64,000 bases of DNA, taken from contig NZ_WOWS01000001.1 in assembly GCF_009741275.1 (NCBI RefSeq), forward strand, positions 744,001-808,000, in the 5' to 3' direction. Under the pieces are notes generated by a model that had not been told where the DNA came from, ran no database searches, and worked only from the letters and a program-made list of their open reading frames with translations. This DNA comes from Winogradskyella endarachnes. GTDB lineage: Bacteria > Bacteroidota > Bacteroidia > Flavobacteriales > Flavobacteriaceae. Shown piece by piece: positions 62,371 through 64,000 of this stretch. The stretch's first letter is position 1; each line of letters opens with the position of its first letter. The position numbers and the translations under genes were made by a program.

Positions 62371-62406
62371 GACATCTGGCCAAATGTCATTCTTGGTTTT
62401 CAAGAA
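62371..62406 (-). promoter_or_regulatory. Two adjacent dyads upstream of the HTH operon
   Basis: GACAT-c-TGGCCA-a-ATGTC (62371-62388) is an 18-bp palindrome with one mismatched pair. TTCTTG/CAAGAA with a five-base spacer (62390-62406) follows at once. They lie 26-62 bp upstream of the HTH start at 62344. Operator, excision or replication sites are possible. Confidence 0.5.
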
Positions 62407-62459
62407 CAGGACAAAGGTTGAAAATGTAGATTTTTAAAAAATGAAGATTTTTAGGTAGT

Positions 62460-62496
62460 ATTGAGATTACATTGAGAAATCTCAATGTTCTCAATG
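62460..62496. repeat. Cluster of four TTGAGA/TCTCAA half-sites downstream of the 315-residue gene
   Basis: Four copies of ATTGAGA or its complement TCTCAAT form two nested inverted repeats (inner pair CATTGAGA-AA-TCTCAATG at 62470-62487). The stretch begins 4 bp after the stop of the gene at 62501. It could be a terminator, but no minus-strand T-run follows directly; iteron-like binding is the alternative. Confidence 0.5.
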
Positions 62497-62500
62497 TTTT

Positions 62501-63448
62501 TTATTGCATTTGTTTGAAAATATTATCAATAGTTTCTTTTTCTTTAAAAGTATATTGCTTGCTTGAAGATAAATTTTGAGCAGTTAACTCAAAATCATTT
62601 TTAGTATAAAACTTATTAGACCTTTCAATTTCAGATAACTTTAAATTTTTAAATTGAGGTTTTAGTTTGTCAAAGATGTATCTAATTGCAGTTGTATTAG
62701 CTTCAAAATAAATATTAAAACTTAAAGAAGTAAAATCATCTGTTGTTAGAATCTCTAACAGCTGTTTTGTAGTCGTTCTATTTTCTAATAAATCTATTTT
62801 AATTTGAAGCTGTTCAAGTACTTTTAAAAGATTTGATTTATCTTTTCCTTTAAACGCAAATGAGGTTTTCGGTTTGCTTTTAAGTTTTGATGTTGTTTTG
62901 GTAGCCACTTTTTTAGTGGTGTTCTTTTCTATTAAGCTAACATCAAAAGTTTCATCATTAAAGTATTTTTCTGCAATTTCAGAAATTGAGAATTTTGTAT
63001 TTTCCGAAAACTGTCCGTATTGCCCTTGTAGTTCAGCATACAATCTTATAGCAGACACTTTTAGGTTGTTTATGATATAATTGTCGTCATTGTTGAAATC
63101 TGATGTTATTCCTCTTTTATTGATATAAGTTGCAATGTCATTTAAGTACTTATCAAATTTATTAAGTAGAATGGTATAGCTGTATTTATTTTCTGGTGTA
63201 GTTGCATTTTTCGGAAATTCCTTCGCAAATGATGCTACTGTATTTTCTGTTTCATTAAATATTAGCTTTTGATAGTATTCTTTTTTCGCATTTAAAGGTT
63301 TTTTAAAGTTTACTTTAAAAACTGCGTTATTAGCTTTTTGGTTCAATTTAAAATCAGACAATAAGTATTTAAAATCCTTTTCCTGCCTATTATCTCTATG
63401 TAAGCCATTGGTTATAGAAACCAAACTTGAAAATATACTTCCTTTCAT
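62501..63448 (-). CDS. Hypothetical protein coupled to the integrase
   Basis: The 315-residue soluble protein is rich in Lys, Asn and Phe. A basic, Thr/Lys-rich linker (about 175-200, TTKKVATKTTSKLKSKPK) separates two helical halves. No catalytic motif is recognised. Its ATG overlaps the integrase stop codon by one base (TAATG), so it is translated together with the integrase. Proteins in this position occur in Bacteroidota elements, often uncharacterised. An accessory role in integration or excision is only a guess. Confidence 0.7.
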   Translation of the reverse strand: MKGSIFSSLVSITNGLHRDNRQEKDFKYLLSDFKLNQKANNAVFKVNFKKPLNAKKEYYQKLIFNETENTVASFAKEFPKNATTPENKYSYTILLNKFDKYLNDIATYINKRGITSDFNNDDNYIINNLKVSAIRLYAELQGQYGQFSENTKFSISEIAEKYFNDETFDVSLIEKNTTKKVATKTTSKLKSKPKTSFAFKGKDKSNLLKVLEQLQIKIDLLENRTTTKQLLEILTTDDFTSLSFNIYFEANTTAIRYIFDKLKPQFKNLKLSEIERSNKFYTKNDFELTAQNLSSSKQYTFKEKETIDNIFKQMQ

Positions 63449-64000
63449 TATAAATCCAGTTGAATACGGTTAGCAGCTTCTTTCTTTTTATCGTCAATTA
63501 CTTTGGCATAAATCTGTGTAGTCCGTAGCTCTTTATGACCTAATAATTTTGATACTGTATATATGTCTGTACCCAAAGTTAACTGTAAGGTAGCGTAGGT
63601 ATGACGCGCACAATGAAAGGTAATAGTTTTAGTAATACCTGCTTTCATCATCCATTGTTGCAATTTTAAGTTAGACCAGGCACTATAATGTAAACCATCA
63701 AATACTTTATCGTCTGGATTACCTTTTTCTCCTAATAGATTTCTTGCTTGGTCTGATATTGGTAAGGTTTCGACACCTTTAGTCTTCTTTTGTCTAAATC
63801 GGATATAATATCCCATTTCTTTTGAGTGCTGGATTTCTGACCATATTAGTTTTTCAATATCTGACCAACGTAAACCGGTAAGCGCAGAAAATATAAAAGC
63901 ACTTTTTAAAAGTGGTAACTCACATTCTGTGTTAACTGCTATTTGTAATTCATCCAAAGTTAAAAACTCTCGTTGAGGTTCACCTTGTTTAAAATACTCA
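63448..64000 (-). CDS. Tyrosine integrase/recombinase (5' end beyond window)
   Basis: About 183 C-terminal residues are visible, and the frame is open to the right edge. The catalytic core is present: box I Arg in SALTGLRWSDIEKL, HCARHTYATL (HxxR), LLGHKELRTTQIY with the nucleophilic Tyr, and the usual trailing KVIDDKKKEAANRI. It integrates and excises the element. The visible motifs fit the SAM-like-domain integrases of Bacteroidota elements. The element attachment site probably lies beyond the integrase start, outside the window. Confidence 0.92.
   Translation of the reverse strand, partial: EYFKQGEPQREFLTLDELQIAVNTECELPLLKSAFIFSALTGLRWSDIEKLIWSEIQHSKEMGYYIRFRQKKTKGVETLPISDQARNLLGEKGNPDDKVFDGLHYSAWSNLKLQQWMMKAGITKTITFHCARHTYATLQLTLGTDIYTVSKLLGHKELRTTQIYAKVIDDKKKEAANRIQLDL

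Larger units (their letters stand above)
33138..64000. mobile_element. Putative integrated mobile island with metal-resistance and defence cargo (ends not defined)
   Basis: The right end carries a tyrosine integrase, two excisionase-like HTH proteins and a BT4734/DUF3987 primase-like pair, the usual core of Bacteroidota integrative or mobilizable elements. The cargo is a type IIG R-M/Argonaute block and a copper/zinc resistance block, nearly all on one strand. No relaxase, MobC or transfer gene is present in the window. The left limit is a guess, set at the mobile-type gene near 33.1 kb; the right limit lies beyond 64000. No attachment-site repeat could be identified. Confidence 0.55.

Overview
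The window is AT-rich and comes from a member of the Bacteroidota, most likely a marine Flavobacteriaceae. This rests on TAnnTTTG-type promoter boxes, flavobacterial protein families (DUF6266, HYC_CC_PP, DUF6660, TonB receptors with carboxypeptidase-like N-termini, BT4734/DUF3987 primase-like pairs) and gene style. No rRNA, tRNA or CRISPR array was seen. All family calls are by eye from motifs; no database search was run.

Layout. (1) 1-18.8 kb is respiration, sulfur, redox and repair: a sulfide:quinone-oxidoreductase-like flavoprotein (cut by the window edge), cytochrome bd oxidase (cydAB), two methyltransferases, an amino acid permease, an MBL-rhodanese persulfide dioxygenase-like protein, a peroxiredoxin, a copper-type TonB receptor with a small CNGKC protein, a dihaem-c lipoprotein with thioredoxin, and msrB-selO with msrA. 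Four intergenic regions here carry a dyad GTAAC-N4-GTTAC whose centre lies exactly 33 bp from the centre of a TAnnTTTG-like box. This is the geometry of a class II CRP/FNR-activated promoter and predicts a shared redox or microaerobic regulon. (2) 19.1-32 kb is one large signalling locus on the minus strand: a 1817-residue membrane protein with about 12 PAS domains and no kinase, a CHASE/PAS histidine kinase, a single-domain response regulator, a 1241-residue REC-GAF-PAS-GAF-sigma54 activator with Fis helix-turn-helix, and two small paralogous STAS-like proteins preceded by a sigma54-like -24/-12 element. (3) 32.4-34.7 kb is a boundary zone: a DUF6266 protein, a mobile-element-type hypothetical gene, and about 1 kb of gene-free DNA with a striking nested inverted repeat. 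(4) 34.7-53.2 kb is a metal resistance block on the minus strand: CusCBA-type efflux, a copper P1B ATPase, a multicopper oxidase fused to a CopB-like beta-barrel, a Zn/Cd/Pb P1B ATPase, a Fur-family regulator, a TonB receptor and small metal-binding proteins. (5) 53.2-59 kb is a defence block: an HTH controller, a type IIG restriction-methyltransferase and a long Argonaute that lacks the catalytic tetrad but keeps the guide 5'-phosphate pocket. (6) 59.1-64 kb is the mobility core: primase-like proteins, two excisionase-like HTH proteins, an unknown protein and a tyrosine integrase that runs off the right edge.

Parts 3-6 read as an integrated mobile island carrying metal-resistance and defence cargo. 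No relaxase or conjugation gene is visible, and neither island end is defined. The two points most worth following are the Argonaute/type IIG pairing and the fixed-geometry dyad promoters.
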